From Streptococcus cuniculi (lineage in GTDB: Bacteria > Bacillota > Bacilli > Lactobacillales > Streptococcaceae): a stretch of 41,953 nt of DNA. Of this stretch, positions 7,614 through 17,691 are shown piece after piece (position 1 is the first letter of the stretch; the number at the start of each line of letters is the position of its first letter). The translations under genes were made by a program, and so were the position numbers. The notes under the pieces were generated by a model. It saw only the letters and a list, made by a program, of their open reading frames with translations. It did no database searches and was not told the origin of the DNA. Location: assembly GCF_004570575.1 (NCBI RefSeq), contig NZ_SPPD01000019.1, positions 1-41,953 on the forward strand. The letters are read 5' to 3'.

Positions 7614-8829
7614 TCACTTCCCCAAATAACGCAAGATTGCTACAATGGCGGCTTCTGTGCCTGTTCGGAGGGTGGGTTGGATCGCTGGGGCGAATTTGGG
7701 ATTGTGGTTAGCGTAGATTTCTTGGTCTTCGGTGAAGCCTCCAAAGCCCCAATAGAAATAGGGGATATTAAGGGCACGCGGAAGATAGGAAAAATCTTCT
7801 GAAGCCGTCATCAGCTGGTAGACCACTACTCGTTCTTTGCCTAGATAGGTCTCAAAGGCTTCCGTGACCTCAGCTGTTATCTTGGCATCATTATCCGTCA
7901 GAGGATAACGGTCAAAGACTTCTACGTCAGGTTTTCTCGTGCAACCTCCCGCTTCACATTCCGCATAGACAATGCGTTTGATACTCTCTAAGACCTGTTG
8001 CTCAACCCTTTCATCATAGGTTCGAATGTTGACCAAGAGACTAGCTGAATCTGGAATAATATTGGCTTTCAAGCCTGCTTGAAAACTCCCGACCGATACT
8101 ACTGCGAATTGAAAAGGATTCACCTCACGAGACACAATGGTCTGGAGTTTCATTACAATGGAGGAGCCAATAACGATTGGATCGACACTAAGATGGGGCA
8201 TGGAACCGTGTGCCCCTTGACCATAGATTGTAATCTTTAGTGATGCAGCGCTGGATAGAAATGGTCCTGACAGGGTGCCAACCTTCCCTGCTACAGGTTC
8301 TGTCAGAACATGCTGACCTAGGGCCACTTCCGGGTGCGGAATTTTCGCAAATAGATCATCTGCTATCATGGCTTTTGCCCCCGCTGCGATTTCTTCACCC
8401 GGTTGAAAAAGGGCAATATAAGTTCCCTGCCATTCGTCTAGGTGCGTAGCTAATGCCCAAGCCGCTCCCAGCCCAGCGACGATATGAACATCATGCCCAC
8501 AGGCATGCATGACGGGAACCATATTACCATTTAAAGTCCTTCATCACAACTTGCGAAGCATAATCCAGCCCCGTCTCTTCTTTAATCGGCAATCCATCCA
8601 TATCTGCCTGAAACAAAACCGTCGGACCAACTCCATTTTGCAACACTCCGACAACTCCACCACCAATCAGTTGCGTCTGATAGCCGTAGTCTTGTAACCG
8701 GTCAAAAATAAATTGCCCTGTCTGTGTTTCCTGCATGGATAGTTCTGGATGACGATGCAGATACCGATAGGTTTCTTCCTGCCATTCCTAAATCTTATCT
8801 AGTGACTGTAATACTTGTTGAATAGACAT
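7614..8829 (-). pseudogene. M20-family amidohydrolase (N-acyl amino acid / hippurate hydrolase type), broken by nonsense and frameshift
   Basis: The coding trace runs from an ATG at 8829 with a perfect AGGAGG site to a TGA at 7614. Codon 14 is TAG (8788-8790), giving MSIQQVLQSLDKI then stop. Reading resumes with EWQEETYRYLHRHPELSMQE, a normal M20 N-terminus. A second lesion is one extra base in the A/T run at 8530-8535: MKDFN-GNMVPVMHACGHD needs a 1-base deletion there, and the overall length (1216) is one base more than a multiple of 3. Downstream the protein is intact: metal-binding HACGHDVH, the dimerisation domain, and a terminus in AILRYLGK. The family removes acyl groups from amino acids or peptides in the cytoplasm. 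An internal start could still make the 302-residue C-terminal part, which lacks the first domain segment. The restored length would be 404 residues, close to the family norm. Confidence 0.88.
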
Positions 8830-8848
8830 CTCATTTCCTCCTGTTGTC

Positions 8849-8872
8849 CTACATTTTTATCCTGATTCTCAT
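8849..8872 (-). CDS. Possible 7-residue leader peptide upstream of the amidohydrolase
   Basis: A minimal frame MRIRIKM-stop is preceded by AAAGGAGAACA, a well-spaced Shine-Dalgarno sequence. It ends 19 bases before the AGGAGG-led start of the broken amidohydrolase gene. It could be a translated leader or chance. There is no homology evidence. Confidence 0.2.
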   Translation of the reverse strand: MRIRIKM

Positions 8873-8879
8873 TGTTCTC

Positions 8880-9053
8880 CTTTACTTAGGATAGCACAAA
8901 ATCGCAAAAAATGTTTGTCCGACCCTAAATAGAGACAAAAACTAGCTCTTTTATACTCCTAAACAATGAAACGACAGAAACCACAATCCATGCAAAAAGA
9001 GCTACATGTATCCAGTTTGAATCGGTTACTTCTATGGCTATTCGAATGTAAAT
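8880..9053. other. Intergenic stretch without a recognisable gene
   Basis: Between the amidohydrolase remnant and the hairpin at 9054 I see no coding pattern with a ribosome site on either strand. TGCTATCCT on the minus strand (about 8890-8900) could be an extended -10 for the amidohydrolase gene, but no good -35 accompanies it. Confidence 0.3.
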
Positions 9054-9150
9054 GCAAGGTCGTTATTACGACCTTGCTCATTTTACAGATACGGGCGAAA
9101 CGAGTTTCTTCAAACAGGGGACATGATGTACTGTTAACGCACTCGTCATT
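9054..9150. repeat. Degenerate copy of the hairpin-GATACG intergenic repeat
   Basis: GCAAGGTCGT (9054-9063) and ACGACCTTGC (9068-9077) form a perfect 10-bp hairpin with a 4-base loop. It is followed by TTTACAGATACGG, GAGTTTCTTCAA and ACGCACTCGTC. The same order of blocks (hairpin, TTACRGATACG, GAGTTTCTTCA, ACGCTCTCGT) occurs at 17576-17685 and 22825-22930. On the minus strand it lies just downstream of the CxxCxxCC gene and may end that transcript, although there is no T tract. Confidence 0.5.
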
Positions 9151-9155
9151 TCCCC

Positions 9156-9653
9156 TCACAAGCGCTCTCTTAATTTCTCCACAAAGAGATAGGCAGCAGG
9201 GCAGGTAAGGGTATTTTTTAGGGTTAGGTGGTTAATTTGGTAAATCTTCTTGCAGTCGGTATGGGGAAACTCGCGACAAGCCTTGGGACGGATATCGTAA
9301 ATGCTACAAAGATTATCCTCTCCTAGAAAGGGACAGGGCATGGCTTGAAAAACCTTGTCTCCGTCCTCATCGACCTTGAGATAGAGATCCTCAAAAACGG
9401 ACAACTTCATCCGGAAATGTTTGGCAATCCGAGTAATATCGGCTTCGGTAAAGAGAGGACCTAGCGTCCTGCAACAATTCGCACAGGCAGTGCAGTCAAT
9501 CTCCTCAAAGACCTCCCGATGCATCTGCTGGACTATCTTATCCAAATCCTTGGGGGCTTTCTTCTTCAAGGTCGCTAAAAATTTACGGTGCTCTCCCTGC
9601 TTCTGCTGCGCTAATTGCTTGTAATACTCAATGTCAATCCCTGTCTGATTCAT
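9156..9653 (-). CDS. YkgJ-like CxxCxxCC cluster-binding protein
   Basis: A 165-residue cytoplasmic protein with the CxxCxxCC signature CTACANCC at about residues 55-62, followed by MPCPFLGEDNLCSIYDIRP and KACREFPHTDC. This is the conserved cysteine pattern of the UPF0153/YkgJ family, annotated as zinc- or iron-chelating, with no proven reaction. Nine or more cysteines are grouped as in other members, so a metal or Fe-S cluster is likely. The start is fixed by AAGGAGG 7 bases before the ATG. It follows rexB-rexA on the same strand 152 bases after rexA and may be co-transcribed. A functional link to RexAB is only positional. Confidence 0.8.
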   Translation of the reverse strand: MNQTGIDIEYYKQLAQQKQGEHRKFLATLKKKAPKDLDKIVQQMHREVFEEIDCTACANCCRTLGPLFTEADITRIAKHFRMKLSVFEDLYLKVDEDGDKVFQAMPCPFLGEDNLCSIYDIRPKACREFPHTDCKKIYQINHLTLKNTLTCPAAYLFVEKLRERL

Positions 9654-9805
9654 ACTCGTTCCTCCTTCCTTTTCTCTCCTCTCTTATAGCTGAGACAGAC
9701 CTGCAACACGTCCATATCAGACCAGCCTTTCCGCCACCCTTATTCATCGTCCTTCAACGTTCCCTCTCCTATCGAACATTCACTATCCCTTATCTGCTCT
9801 TGCTA

Positions 9806-12800
9806 CTACAAATGAACGACCTCAATGTTCTCACCACCTAGTAAAATCAGGTATTGTTCCACTCTTTCTACTTGGTAGGCTTGCTTGAGGGCATCGGCAT
9901 AGAGCTGCATTTGACCGCGATAGCGTTTGACCAGCTGGCTTGGATGCTGATATTGATCTGTCTTGTAATCAAAGAGAACGATATGGTCTGGATAGTGGAT
10001 AAAGCCATCAATAATCCCACGCAACACATAGTCCTCCTCGGCATGCAGGTCGCGTTGTAAGACAGCAAAGGGCTGCTCTCTACGCACGCGCTCGTTCTGC
10101 GCCAGTATTTCCTGACCGAGGGGCGTTGCAAAGAAAGCGACAACCTTAGCGACATCAATCTTTTCTTTGACAGCCTCGTCAGCCTTGACATCTGCAAGTG
10201 TATCGGTCACTATAGCTGCTGTCATCGGAGAGACAAGGGGGAGGCGTTGCATCAGTTCATGTACAGCAGAACCAATCTGCGCACCTGTCACCTGCTGCCT
10301 GCTCTTAAAATCAGGCAGGGCAAATGTCCGCTTAGGAGCGTAGCTCTCCATAATGGCAAGGTCCTCATCTGCGAGGACAGGCTCATAGAGTTTCTTAATC
10401 TGGCTCGGTGTCCGAAGGCTCGGCAGGTCAATCGCAGCCCTGTACTCTTGATTGAGTGTTTCAACAGCTGATAATTGATTTAGTGCCACTACAATATCCT
10501 CAGTCTGGCGGTTGTCTTTGACATCATCTTTTGGCACCTGCACTGGAATAGCCAACTGCCCAATCTTTTCTGGTGTTACATCCTCTGCTTCCACAAAGGT
10601 CTTTTTGAAATGCAGGTCCTGCCCCTGAAAGGCTTCTTCTATCGCCAAAATCCAATCTTGAAAATTCGTCATTGATTCCCGTGTGGACTGGGCTAAGACA
10701 CCCGAACGGGATTTCCCGTCATACCGATTAGACAATTTTTCCCGGCTGCCTTTTCCAACCAAATACAATTTTTGCTCTGCCCGCGTCATGGCAACGTAGA
10801 GCAGACGCATCTGTTCTGAGAGGCTCAAGCGCTTCAATTCTTCTTGATTGAGCTGATAAGGAAGAGTATTCATCTGGACACATACATGGGGTAAGGGCGT
10901 CTCAAATTTATCCTTCATATCAGCTAGGTACTGGGCGCCAATCCCGTTTTCACGACTGAGGACTATCGGGCTTCTACTTTCTTGACGGCTAAAATCCTTG
11001 TCCATATTGAGGAGAAAGACATACTTAAATTCCAAGCCCTTGCTCTTATGAATGGTCATGAGTTGAACTGCATTTTGCGGGAGGGCAAGCTCTACATCTG
11101 CCAAATCATTGTCGCTCGCAATCAGCTTATCAATCATCGTAATGAAGCGCGCCAACCCCTTAAATCCTGTCTTTTCAAACTGATTCGCCCGTAGCCCAAG
11201 CGCATACAGATTAGCTTGACGCTTTTCTCCATTTGGCAGCGCCCCCACATAGTCGTAATAAAACTTGTCATTAAAAATCTTCCAAATCAAGTCATAGATA
11301 GAGTGGGTCTTGGCATAGTTCCTCCACTGAAGCAAATAGGTATTGAGATGCCCCAACTTTTTCTTTAAGGCTGGAGAAATCAAGTGAGCAGCACTCCCCT
11401 TACCTGCCATAGCCTGCTGGAGCTTCTGGTAGAAATAGGCGGAATCAGCCTGTAAGGCAATGCGAGCTAATTCATCTTCTGTCAAGCGAAACATCGGTGA
11501 TTTCAAGAGGGCAATCAAGGGATAGTCATTGAGCGGATTGTTAATGGCGCGTAGGGTATCCAGCATCGTCATCACTTCTAAGGACTTGAGATAGTGCGCC
11601 TCACCGCCGTCAGATACCAAGGGAATGCCATGTTGCTCAAAACTGGTCAAAATACGCTCATTGCGGGTTCGTGAAGACACAAGCAGAGTTATATCTGAAA
11701 AGGCAACCTGCTCTTCATTGTGCAGGCGAATGATTTCCTTAGCAACAAGCTCCACTTCACCTGCGCTGACCTCTCCCTCTTCCTGCTGTTCCTCCTCAGC
11801 CACATCTGTGTTGTAAATCAGATACTCCATTTGGTGATGAGGCTGGTGAATCTTCTGGCGGTCACTTCCTGCGACCAGGCAATGGGTCTCATCATAGGTG
11901 ATTTGACCGACTGCCTTGTCCATGAGACGGGTAAAGATTGCATTCGTCGCATCCAACACCTCGCATTGGCTTCGGAAATTTTCCTTTAGGAGAATCAACT
12001 TGCCAGCGGTCGGATCTGCCTGATAGCATTCAAATTTCTCTTGAAAAATACGGGGATCTGCCTGACGAAAACGATAGATCGACTGCTTAATATCCCCTAC
12101 CATAAAGCGATTATGCCCATTTGATAGCAAATCTAGCATCCGCTCCTGAATATGATTGTTGTCCTGATACTCATCGACCATGACTTCGTGATAGGTCGAC
12201 TGGTAGAGAGTACGAATCTCGGGATAATCTGCCAAGATTTGAATGGCAAAATGGCTAATATCCGTAAATTCATAACTATTTTCCTGCATCTTGCGTTGTA
12301 GATACTGCTCCGAAAAGTCAAGGACAAAATCTCTCAAAAGACCAAGGAGGGGGAGCAGCTGAGGCTGGTAGGCAAGCACCGTTTCCAAGTGTTTTAAATT
12401 GGTCAATCGTACCTGCAAGTCTTTAAAGACTGGGTATTTTGTACCAGCTACCGTCACTTCTGCACCGGATGGCAAGAGCTCCACCAACTGGGCGACTACT
12501 TGGGGGAGTGGCTCTACTTCCCTGCAACTGGCATGCGCTACCAGTAACTCCCTCAACTGGCTGATGATGGCTTGATGCTTGGTATAGGTGGCCGTTGGTT
12601 TACCGGCTTTCGTTGCTTTTTTATAGTTAGGTAAATCTGTCACATCCTCCAAGTCATTGGCAGCCCGCTCCATACTATCTAAGAGTCCCTCAAAGGTTGA
12701 AGGGGGCAGACTAGCGAGGGTTGTAAACTGCTCATGACCCTTAAGGAGGGTTTCTGTGAGCCACTTCTTCGGATGACTGGTTGATTGACTAAAGGTGTGA

Positions 12801-13411
12801 ACTTGATAGACAACCTCCCGAAAGCCCTTCATGTCCTTGCGATTTCCAGAGAAATTCCGTACCAATTCTTGAAAGATGCCCCTGTCCTTCCCCGCCATAT
12901 AGTCGCTCACCAAGTCCGAAAATACTTCCTGCTTGAGCAGGTCTTGCTCATTTTTATCCTGTAAAATCCGAAAGGTCGGTGCAGTGCCCAACAGATAACC
13001 ATAGGTCATCACCAACTGCTGGGTAAAGGCATCCATGGTCCCAATAGCCGCATTGGGAAGATTGGTTAATTGAGCTGATAAATGGCGTTGTAACTCGTCA
13101 TTCTGGCTCTCCAAAATCGCCTTGGTCAGCTGCCGTTCAATCCGCTCTCGTAGCTCACCTGCTGCCTTGACCGTAAAGGTCGAGATAAAGAGTTGGTCAA
13201 TACCAATCCCTCGCTTCAACTTATCCAAAATCCGCTCTACCATGACAAAGGTCTTGCCAGAGCCAGCAGAAGCCGATACCAGCACATTTTGCCCATTGGT
13301 GTAGATTGCTTCGATTTGCTCCGGCGTTCGTTTCTGCACCTTATCAGACTGGGCCTCTTCCCTCTGTAATGCTACGATATCAGCTGGACTTAAAAATGCT
13401 TCAAAGCTCAT
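9806..13411 (-). CDS. rexA: ATP-dependent helicase/nuclease subunit A (RexA/AddA)
   Basis: A 1201-residue UvrD-like helicase-nuclease that, with RexB, unwinds and resects double-strand breaks up to Chi for RecA loading. Walker A is ASAGSGKT at residues 47-54. Walker B-like [11 protein letters not shown] and motif [16 protein letters not shown] lie in the middle. [11 protein letters not shown] and [16 protein letters not shown] are motifs V and VI. The C-terminal RecB-type nuclease has DYKTDQ at about 1148-1153 and [10 protein letters not shown]. Length is typical of streptococcal RexA/AddA. Its start codon lies inside the end of rexB (11-base overlap), so the two subunits are translationally coupled. 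Confidence 0.95.
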   Translation of the reverse strand: MSFEAFLSPADIVALQREEAQSDKVQKRTPEQIEAIYTNGQNVLVSASAGSGKTFVMVERILDKLKRGIGIDQLFISTFTVKAAGELRERIERQLTKAILESQNDELQRHLSAQLTNLPNAAIGTMDAFTQQLVMTYGYLLGTAPTFRILQDKNEQDLLKQEVFSDLVSDYMAGKDRGIFQELVRNFSGNRKDMKGFREVVYQVHTFSQSTSHPKKWLTETLLKGHEQFTTLASLPPSTFEGLLDSMERAANDLEDVTDLPNYKKATKAGKPTATYTKHQAIISQLRELLVAHASCREVEPLPQVVAQLVELLPSGAEVTVAGTKYPVFKDLQVRLTNLKHLETVLAYQPQLLPLLGLLRDFVLDFSEQYLQRKMQENSYEFTDISHFAIQILADYPEIRTLYQSTYHEVMVDEYQDNNHIQERMLDLLSNGHNRFMVGDIKQSIYRFRQADPRIFQEKFECYQADPTAGKLILLKENFRSQCEVLDATNAIFTRLMDKAVGQITYDETHCLVAGSDRQKIHQPHHQMEYLIYNTDVAEEEQQEEGEVSAGEVELVAKEIIRLHNEEQVAFSDITLLVSSRTRNERILTSFEQHGIPLVSDGGEAHYLKSLEVMTMLDTLRAINNPLNDYPLIALLKSPMFRLTEDELARIALQADSAYFYQKLQQAMAGKGSAAHLISPALKKKLGHLNTYLLQWRNYAKTHSIYDLIWKIFNDKFYYDYVGALPNGEKRQANLYALGLRANQFEKTGFKGLARFITMIDKLIASDNDLADVELALPQNAVQLMTIHKSKGLEFKYVFLLNMDKDFSRQESRSPIVLSRENGIGAQYLADMKDKFETPLPHVCVQMNTLPYQLNQEELKRLSLSEQMRLLYVAMTRAEQKLYLVGKGSREKLSNRYDGKSRSGVLAQSTRESMTNFQDWILAIEEAFQGQDLHFKKTFVEAEDVTPEKIGQLAIPVQVPKDDVKDNRQTEDIVVALNQLSAVETLNQEYRAAIDLPSLRTPSQIKKLYEPVLADEDLAIMESYAPKRTFALPDFKSRQQVTGAQIGSAVHELMQRLPLVSPMTAAIVTDTLADVKADEAVKEKIDVAKVVAFFATPLGQEILAQNERVRREQPFAVLQRDLHAEEDYVLRGIIDGFIHYPDHIVLFDYKTDQYQHPSQLVKRYRGQMQLYADALKQAYQVERVEQYLILLGGENIEVVHL

Positions 13412-16400
13412 CTGCTACTCCTTTCTTCATTCGGTCTAGCCACTCTTCTTTCTTACCACCTTTTAGAAGAGGACGAGCCAAGGACAAATGGTGATCCGCT
13501 TCAAATCCCGTGATTGCCTTTAGTTGCTCACCCGCAACCGAGCGACCGTCCTCTGTATACGGATTGACCGCAAACTGCCCTGCTAAAATCTTCTCTGCCG
13601 CCTGTCGATATAAGTGCTGATTATAGGCTAGCATCGTATCCAACTCCTGCTGGGTAAAAAGCGAAGCCTTGCTCTTGGCATAGAGATGATTCAGGCGATT
13701 GCTCTCCTCTTCCAAAAACAAGCCCTTATAAACGAGAGATTTATAGGCATGTGCCAATACCTGATCCTCTGACTTGGTATCTGTCAATTTGACAATCGGA
13801 TCGAGCATGTGCAAGTACATGGCACCAAAAATCTTCTCTGATTGGCTAAATTCTGGTAGTTGCTGAACCGCTGCAAGATAGGTTATCAGCTGCGGGCTCA
13901 ACCCATTGTAAAACTGGTCAATATGAAACTGCTTGCTACTGGATTTGTAGTCCACTACTCCAAAGGCCTGCTCTGAGGTCAGTTGATCCAAGCGATCTAT
14001 TTTCCCTACTACTTGAACGGGTCTTTTCTCTCCTAATGTCAACAGCGGTGCTTGTTCCCAGCGAAAGACAGCCTCATTTGCCACAACTTGGGTAACAGGA
14101 TCAGCCTGTAAAACCAAAGAGGTTGCCCGCGCGATATCCAACAAGACGGTTTCTGAAAACTGACTCTCCGCATCGAATTGGTAAAGAGCTTTAAAAGACG
14201 GTTCCTTGCGGGTCTCGGTCATCGCTTCTTGCAATTTTTCATCAAAAGATTGATGACTATGATTGGTCGTTACCCGCTCAAAAATCCGATGAAGAAAATT
14301 CCCATGGCTACGCGCATCGGGATGAATGCTATCTCGCTCCCGCAAACGTAGGACATGCTTGATAAAGTAGAGATACTCATTCTGATAAAAATCGGTCAAA
14401 CTAGAAGCAGATAGCACAAGTGGCTCTCCTGTCGGATAGAGAACCTCAAGCGTATCAGGCGCTAGCGGACTGGTCTCGACCTCACCTGTAATAGCTGGAA
14501 TGACAATCTGTTCTTGTTCCAATTTCTTGCGTAAGTAGCGAATAGCGACTAGCCAGAATGTTTCTTCCTCCTTGCTCCACTCCGCTTCAAATGGCAGGCG
14601 ATTTACTTCAATGACACGAGCTAACAAGCTCTTATAGTGTGCCAAATCATCCAGCTGAAAGCCCTTAGCTTTCCCTTTTTCCTCTTTCGGAATCCCCAAT
14701 TCCTGCAAGAGTTGCAGATAGGGGGACAGCGTATCTTCTGTTTCATTGGCAAGTTGGGGAGCCGACAAAACCAGCTGTTCACTGGCTGCATTGAGTAGCG
14801 AAATCATGGCAAAATGATTTTTCTTGACATTCTCACGGCTTACCACATCAAACTTGCTCAAGGGACCGGTCGCTTCGTTCAGCCGCACCCTTTCTGCATC
14901 TGTCAATAGGCTGGTATTCTTAGCGAGCTTGGGAAAATGAGTCTGGGTTAAGCCAATGGCGAACACATACTTAGCTGTATGGGGTTCAATCAAGTCATAG
15001 GACTTAACCCGTACCACATCAACAGTTGCAGGTAGGGTACGATAGGTACTGGCGAGCATACCTGCCCGTAAAATGGCTAGAAAGTCCGTAACCGTCAATT
15101 TCTCCGCTCCAAAAATCTGGTGCATGTCCTCCAAGAGACGAACGAAGCGATTCCAAACCTGCTCATCTTTCTCCTGCTCCACCTCCCCAAATGGTGCAGA
15201 TAGCGCCTCCATATTGAGGGGCAATGCAATCGCCTCACAAAAATCACGGAATTTTTCTAACAAACTCTTGCCCGATTGAGGACGAGCCTTAAAAAAGCCT
15301 GTCAAGGGTTCCATCACTTTTTCACGGACATGATTCAGCTCTCGCAAATCGTAGCGAGTGCCATTCTTCGCTGTAAAATCGCGTTCAAACTGCGCCTGCC
15401 CCTTGACATCTGCAAACAAGAGATACTGCTCAAACCTATCTACTGCCTCCTGAGACCATTGCTGATAGAGACCTGATTTCAAGAGGTTGAGCATGTCCTC
15501 CGTCCGAAAACGATAGCGTTTCAAGCGTTCTAAGGACTCAATCAAATGCACCAAGGGATGGTGGCTCATCTCCTCTGCTCGTCCTAGATAGTAGGGAATG
15601 TCATATTGGTCAAAGGCTTTTCCAAGCTGCAAATGATAGCTGTCTACGTCGCCCAAGAGAACCACAATATCCTTATATCGTACCCCTTGATGAAGCAATT
15701 GCCGAATACTAAGCGCCACCTGACGGACTTCTTCTTTCTGATTGGTCACTTCCCACAGCTGGACAGCCTTTTTGGCTTCTGCCGTCACCTCTATCTGCCG
15801 ATTAGAGAAATCATAGCGGGCTTCCACACTTTGCGAAATGATCCCCAGCACATCCTGCTCATCTGCCCCCGCTAGATAGCTGGGCTTGGTCTGAAAAGTC
15901 TGCGCTAAATGGCGGAGAAACTCTACACCGGCTTGGTAGATATTTCCCTCAATATAGGTTGCTTGGTATGCTTTGGAACTCGCATAAGTTGCAATGACCA
16001 CTTCTGCCACACGTCCATTCAAAGCCGTAATAAGCGCCTCTTCCTCAGCTGAAAAACGAGTAAATCCATCCACAATGAGAACAACATTTGCTAACTCCTG
16101 ATTGAGTTGACCAGATTCAACAGCCTTGCGAAATTGAGCAATTTTGGTCGCAATTTGAAACCCTTCTGTCATCATCACCTGTTCAAAGGCAGTCAACATC
16201 TTCACCAAATCTGCCTCTTTTGCGGGAGAATCTAATTGTACCAAGTCTGCAGCGGTTACGTTAGAGCGCTGCATTTCCTTGTATAAGTCAAGTAATTGTT
16301 GGATAAAGGCGATGTCCTGCTTGACCTTGCCATAGACCTGAAACTCCTTGTCGTCCATTTGTGACAAGAGCCTAAAAAAGATCATGGTTAGTCCTGTATC

Positions 16401-16646
16401 ATCCACGTTTTTTCTCTCGTCCAGTTGCTTGAGGGTAAAATAGCGTGCCAACTGCTCAAAACGGGTCACCATCATATCAAAAGAACCTTTTTCCTTGAGG
16501 GTAGACAAGACCACTCGTTCTTTTTCAAAAGAAAAGGAATTAGGAGCAATGTAAAAGACCCGCTTTCCGTCTTTCGTATAGTTCCTTGCCAGCTCCGCCA
16601 AAAAACGGGTCAAGGGATAACGAATATCTGCATAGTATAATTTCAT
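13401..16646 (-). CDS. rexB: ATP-dependent helicase/nuclease subunit B (RexB/AddB)
   Basis: A 1081-residue partner of RexA. The C-terminal RecB-family nuclease motif is visible as [12 protein letters not shown] followed by [11 protein letters not shown] (about residue 915). Two features of B. subtilis AddB are missing. The N-terminus ([20 protein letters not shown]) has no Walker A GxxGxGKT. The C-terminal segment ([14 protein letters not shown] then LKAITGFEA) lacks the CxxCxxxxxC cluster that binds a 4Fe-4S centre in AddB. The subunit therefore looks like a streamlined, non-ATPase, cluster-free version. GAAAGGAGA precedes the ATG. It leads the rexB-rexA operon. Confidence 0.93.
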   Translation of the reverse strand: MKLYYADIRYPLTRFLAELARNYTKDGKRVFYIAPNSFSFEKERVVLSTLKEKGSFDMMVTRFEQLARYFTLKQLDERKNVDDTGLTMIFFRLLSQMDDKEFQVYGKVKQDIAFIQQLLDLYKEMQRSNVTAADLVQLDSPAKEADLVKMLTAFEQVMMTEGFQIATKIAQFRKAVESGQLNQELANVVLIVDGFTRFSAEEEALITALNGRVAEVVIATYASSKAYQATYIEGNIYQAGVEFLRHLAQTFQTKPSYLAGADEQDVLGIISQSVEARYDFSNRQIEVTAEAKKAVQLWEVTNQKEEVRQVALSIRQLLHQGVRYKDIVVLLGDVDSYHLQLGKAFDQYDIPYYLGRAEEMSHHPLVHLIESLERLKRYRFRTEDMLNLLKSGLYQQWSQEAVDRFEQYLLFADVKGQAQFERDFTAKNGTRYDLRELNHVREKVMEPLTGFFKARPQSGKSLLEKFRDFCEAIALPLNMEALSAPFGEVEQEKDEQVWNRFVRLLEDMHQIFGAEKLTVTDFLAILRAGMLASTYRTLPATVDVVRVKSYDLIEPHTAKYVFAIGLTQTHFPKLAKNTSLLTDAERVRLNEATGPLSKFDVVSRENVKKNHFAMISLLNAASEQLVLSAPQLANETEDTLSPYLQLLQELGIPKEEKGKAKGFQLDDLAHYKSLLARVIEVNRLPFEAEWSKEEETFWLVAIRYLRKKLEQEQIVIPAITGEVETSPLAPDTLEVLYPTGEPLVLSASSLTDFYQNEYLYFIKHVLRLRERDSIHPDARSHGNFLHRIFERVTTNHSHQSFDEKLQEAMTETRKEPSFKALYQFDAESQFSETVLLDIARATSLVLQADPVTQVVANEAVFRWEQAPLLTLGEKRPVQVVGKIDRLDQLTSEQAFGVVDYKSSSKQFHIDQFYNGLSPQLITYLAAVQQLPEFSQSEKIFGAMYLHMLDPIVKLTDTKSEDQVLAHAYKSLVYKGLFLEEESNRLNHLYAKSKASLFTQQELDTMLAYNQHLYRQAAEKILAGQFAVNPYTEDGRSVAGEQLKAITGFEADHHLSLARPLLKGGKKEEWLDRMKKGVADEL

Positions 16647-16690
16647 CGAATCTCCTTTCTATCGTCTACTTTGTAAATCAGATTATCTCC

Positions 16691-16699
16691 ATTATACCA
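16691..16699 (-). promoter_or_regulatory. Extended -10 promoter of rexB
   Basis: On the minus strand TGGTATAAT (TATAAT at 16691-16696) is a perfect extended -10 box 45 bases before the rexB ATG. The -35 region is poor. Confidence 0.55.
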
Positions 16700-16719
16700 A
16701 AAGTCAGAAAAACCTGCCT

Positions 16720-16869
16720 CTTTTGCTAGGTTCATCGGAGGAGCTTCTTCCTGTTTACTATAGCTAATCTCAGAGGGGCAGATGTTGCTATATAATAGCA
16801 GCTCTCTCTACCAACCTAACCTCTGAGAGTTGAGGGAAAACGCAATCTCCCAACCCAGCATGAATCTAG
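16720..16869. other. Intergenic hairpin-rich stretch next to rexB
   Basis: No gene is seen. A nested structure is visible: TCTCAGAGG (about 16769-16777) pairs with CCTCTGAGA (about 16820-16828), enclosing TGCTAT-ATA-ATAGCA (about 16785-16799). Function unknown. Confidence 0.4.
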
Positions 16870-16898
16870 TTGAAATCCTCGAAAAAATAGGATATACT
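16870..16898 (+). promoter_or_regulatory. SigmaA promoter reading into the structured leader of the small membrane protein gene
   Basis: TTGAAA (16870-16875) and TATACT (16893-16898) are separated by exactly 17 bases. It points right and would start RNA near 16905, about 285 bases before the small membrane protein gene. Confidence 0.65.
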
Positions 16899-16937
16899 GG
16901 TTTAAGAAAGGGGTTACAAAATCCTTTCTTAAACCAG
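16897..16937 (+). repeat. Perfect 15-bp hairpin at the start of the predicted leader RNA
   Basis: CTGGTTTAAGAAAGG (16897-16911) and CCTTTCTTAAACCAG (16923-16937) are perfectly complementary with an 11-base loop. An outer dyad (ATAGGATA at about 16887, TATCCTAT at about 16962) encloses it. It could stabilise the 5' end of an RNA or be a small mobile repeat. Confidence 0.6.
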
Positions 16938-16974
16938 AAGTTGAAATGGAAGTCTACAGAGTATCCTATCCCCT

Positions 16975-17060
16975 TTTGCTGTAGCGGTTGCGAACTTTGT
17001 TCGCTTACGGATACGGATGCCCTTGTGATACTGTCGCTTTTTTTACGCTCTCGTATCTTG
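16975..17060. repeat. Intergenic repeat copy A (GCTGTAGC-hairpin-GATACG unit)
   Basis: It contains GCGAAC-TTT-GTTCGC (16990-17004), then TTACGGATACGG and, after a spacer, GTCGCTTTTTTTACGC and TCTCGTATCTTGT. GATACG (17010-17015) and CGTATC (17052-17057) are inverted. The blocks recur nearly unchanged at 17576-17685. Confidence 0.65.
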
Positions 17061-17065
17061 TAATT

Positions 17066-17176
17066 GAACACGCCCTAAACTCTGTGCGAAAAAGACAACT
17101 ATTCCTAGAAGCCTGAGCTTCGTCGTCATAGTTCCTATTTTCGCTTTGAGTTCTTTACGGGCTTTGTATCTTGTTT
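17066..17176. repeat. Intergenic repeat copy A' (GAACACG-AAGC hairpin unit), degenerate
   Basis: It begins GAACACGCCCTAAA, has GAAGC-CTGA-GCTTC near 17108-17121, then TTCCTATTTTCGCTTTG and GTATCTTGTTTT. The same order of blocks occurs in a cleaner form at 17692-17800. It is the immediate leader of the small membrane protein gene and ends just before its Shine-Dalgarno sequence. Confidence 0.5.
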
Positions 17177-17189
17177 TAAGGAGTTGTTT

Positions 17190-17402
17190 ATGTTCATGTT
17201 TGACTATCTTTCTGCTCTACGCCTTGTTTGCGTTGTCATTCTTCTCGTCTATCTGTTGCTTGGTATCAGTTTTATAAGGTCTTTTCATCGAATTGATTTA
17301 TCGAAAGCTGTCAAAGCCTTTTTCTTACTAGGCTACCTGCTCCTTCTCGCAGGTCTGCTCTATATGACCTTTTTTATCCTCTTACTAGGATTTAATTCTT
17401 AG
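17190..17402 (+). CDS. Small two-segment membrane protein, function unknown
   Basis: A 70-residue very hydrophobic protein. Two membrane segments are evident: about 8-27 (LSALRLVCVVILLVYLLLGI) and about 44-67 (AFFLLGYLLLLAGLLYMTFF), with a basic loop SFHRIDLSKAVK between them. I chose the ATG at 17190 because AAGGAG ends 6 bases before it. A TTG two codons earlier is too close to the ribosome site, and a second ATG at 17196 is 12 bases away. A strong terminator follows within 10 bases, so this is a real transcription unit. It is one of few plus-strand genes and sits between two repeat clusters. I do not recognise the family. No toxin-like charge pattern is clear. Confidence 0.6.
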   Translation: MFMFDYLSALRLVCVVILLVYLLLGISFIRSFHRIDLSKAVKAFFLLGYLLLLAGLLYMTFFILLLGFNS

Positions 17403-17408
17403 ACAGTC

Positions 17409-17446
17409 AAAAACGCTTAGAAATGAAAATTTCTAGGCGTTTTTTT
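17409..17446 (+). terminator. Rho-independent terminator of the small membrane protein gene
   Basis: AACGCTTAGAAA pairs with TTTCTAGGCGTT around a short A-rich loop, followed by seven T (to 17446). It lies directly after the stop codon at 17402. Confidence 0.85.
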
Positions 17447-17479
17447 GTATAGAGGAGTCATTAGCTTGTATCAATCCGA

Positions 17480-17690
17480 ACTGTGTACGAGCTAAAAGCT
17501 CGGAAAATAGATAGACAGCCCTTTAGAAATTAGGGTAAAAACCTCCACTGGAGCTTTCACTCATCATGTTTCCTAATTTTGCTGTAGCCGTTGCGAACTT
17601 CGTTCGCTTACGGATACGGAAGAAACGCTCCAGTGGAGAGTTTCTTCAACGAGAGTACAGTCGCTTTTTAACGCTCTCGTATCTTGTGGA
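17480..17690. repeat. Intergenic repeat copy B (composite of both repeat units)
   Basis: It starts CGAGCTAAAAGCTCGGAAAA, which matches 17699 onward (CGGGCTAAAAGCTCGGAAAA). It then carries CATGTTTCCTAATTTT, GCTGTAGC, the GCGAAC-TTC-GTTCGC hairpin, TTACGGATACGG, GAGTTTCTTCAACGAGAGTA and ACGCTCTCGTATCTTGT. CTCCACTGGAG and CTCCAGTGGAG inside it are inverted copies of each other. It looks like the A unit inserted into, or fused with, a C unit. Confidence 0.65.
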
Positions 17691-17691
17691 A

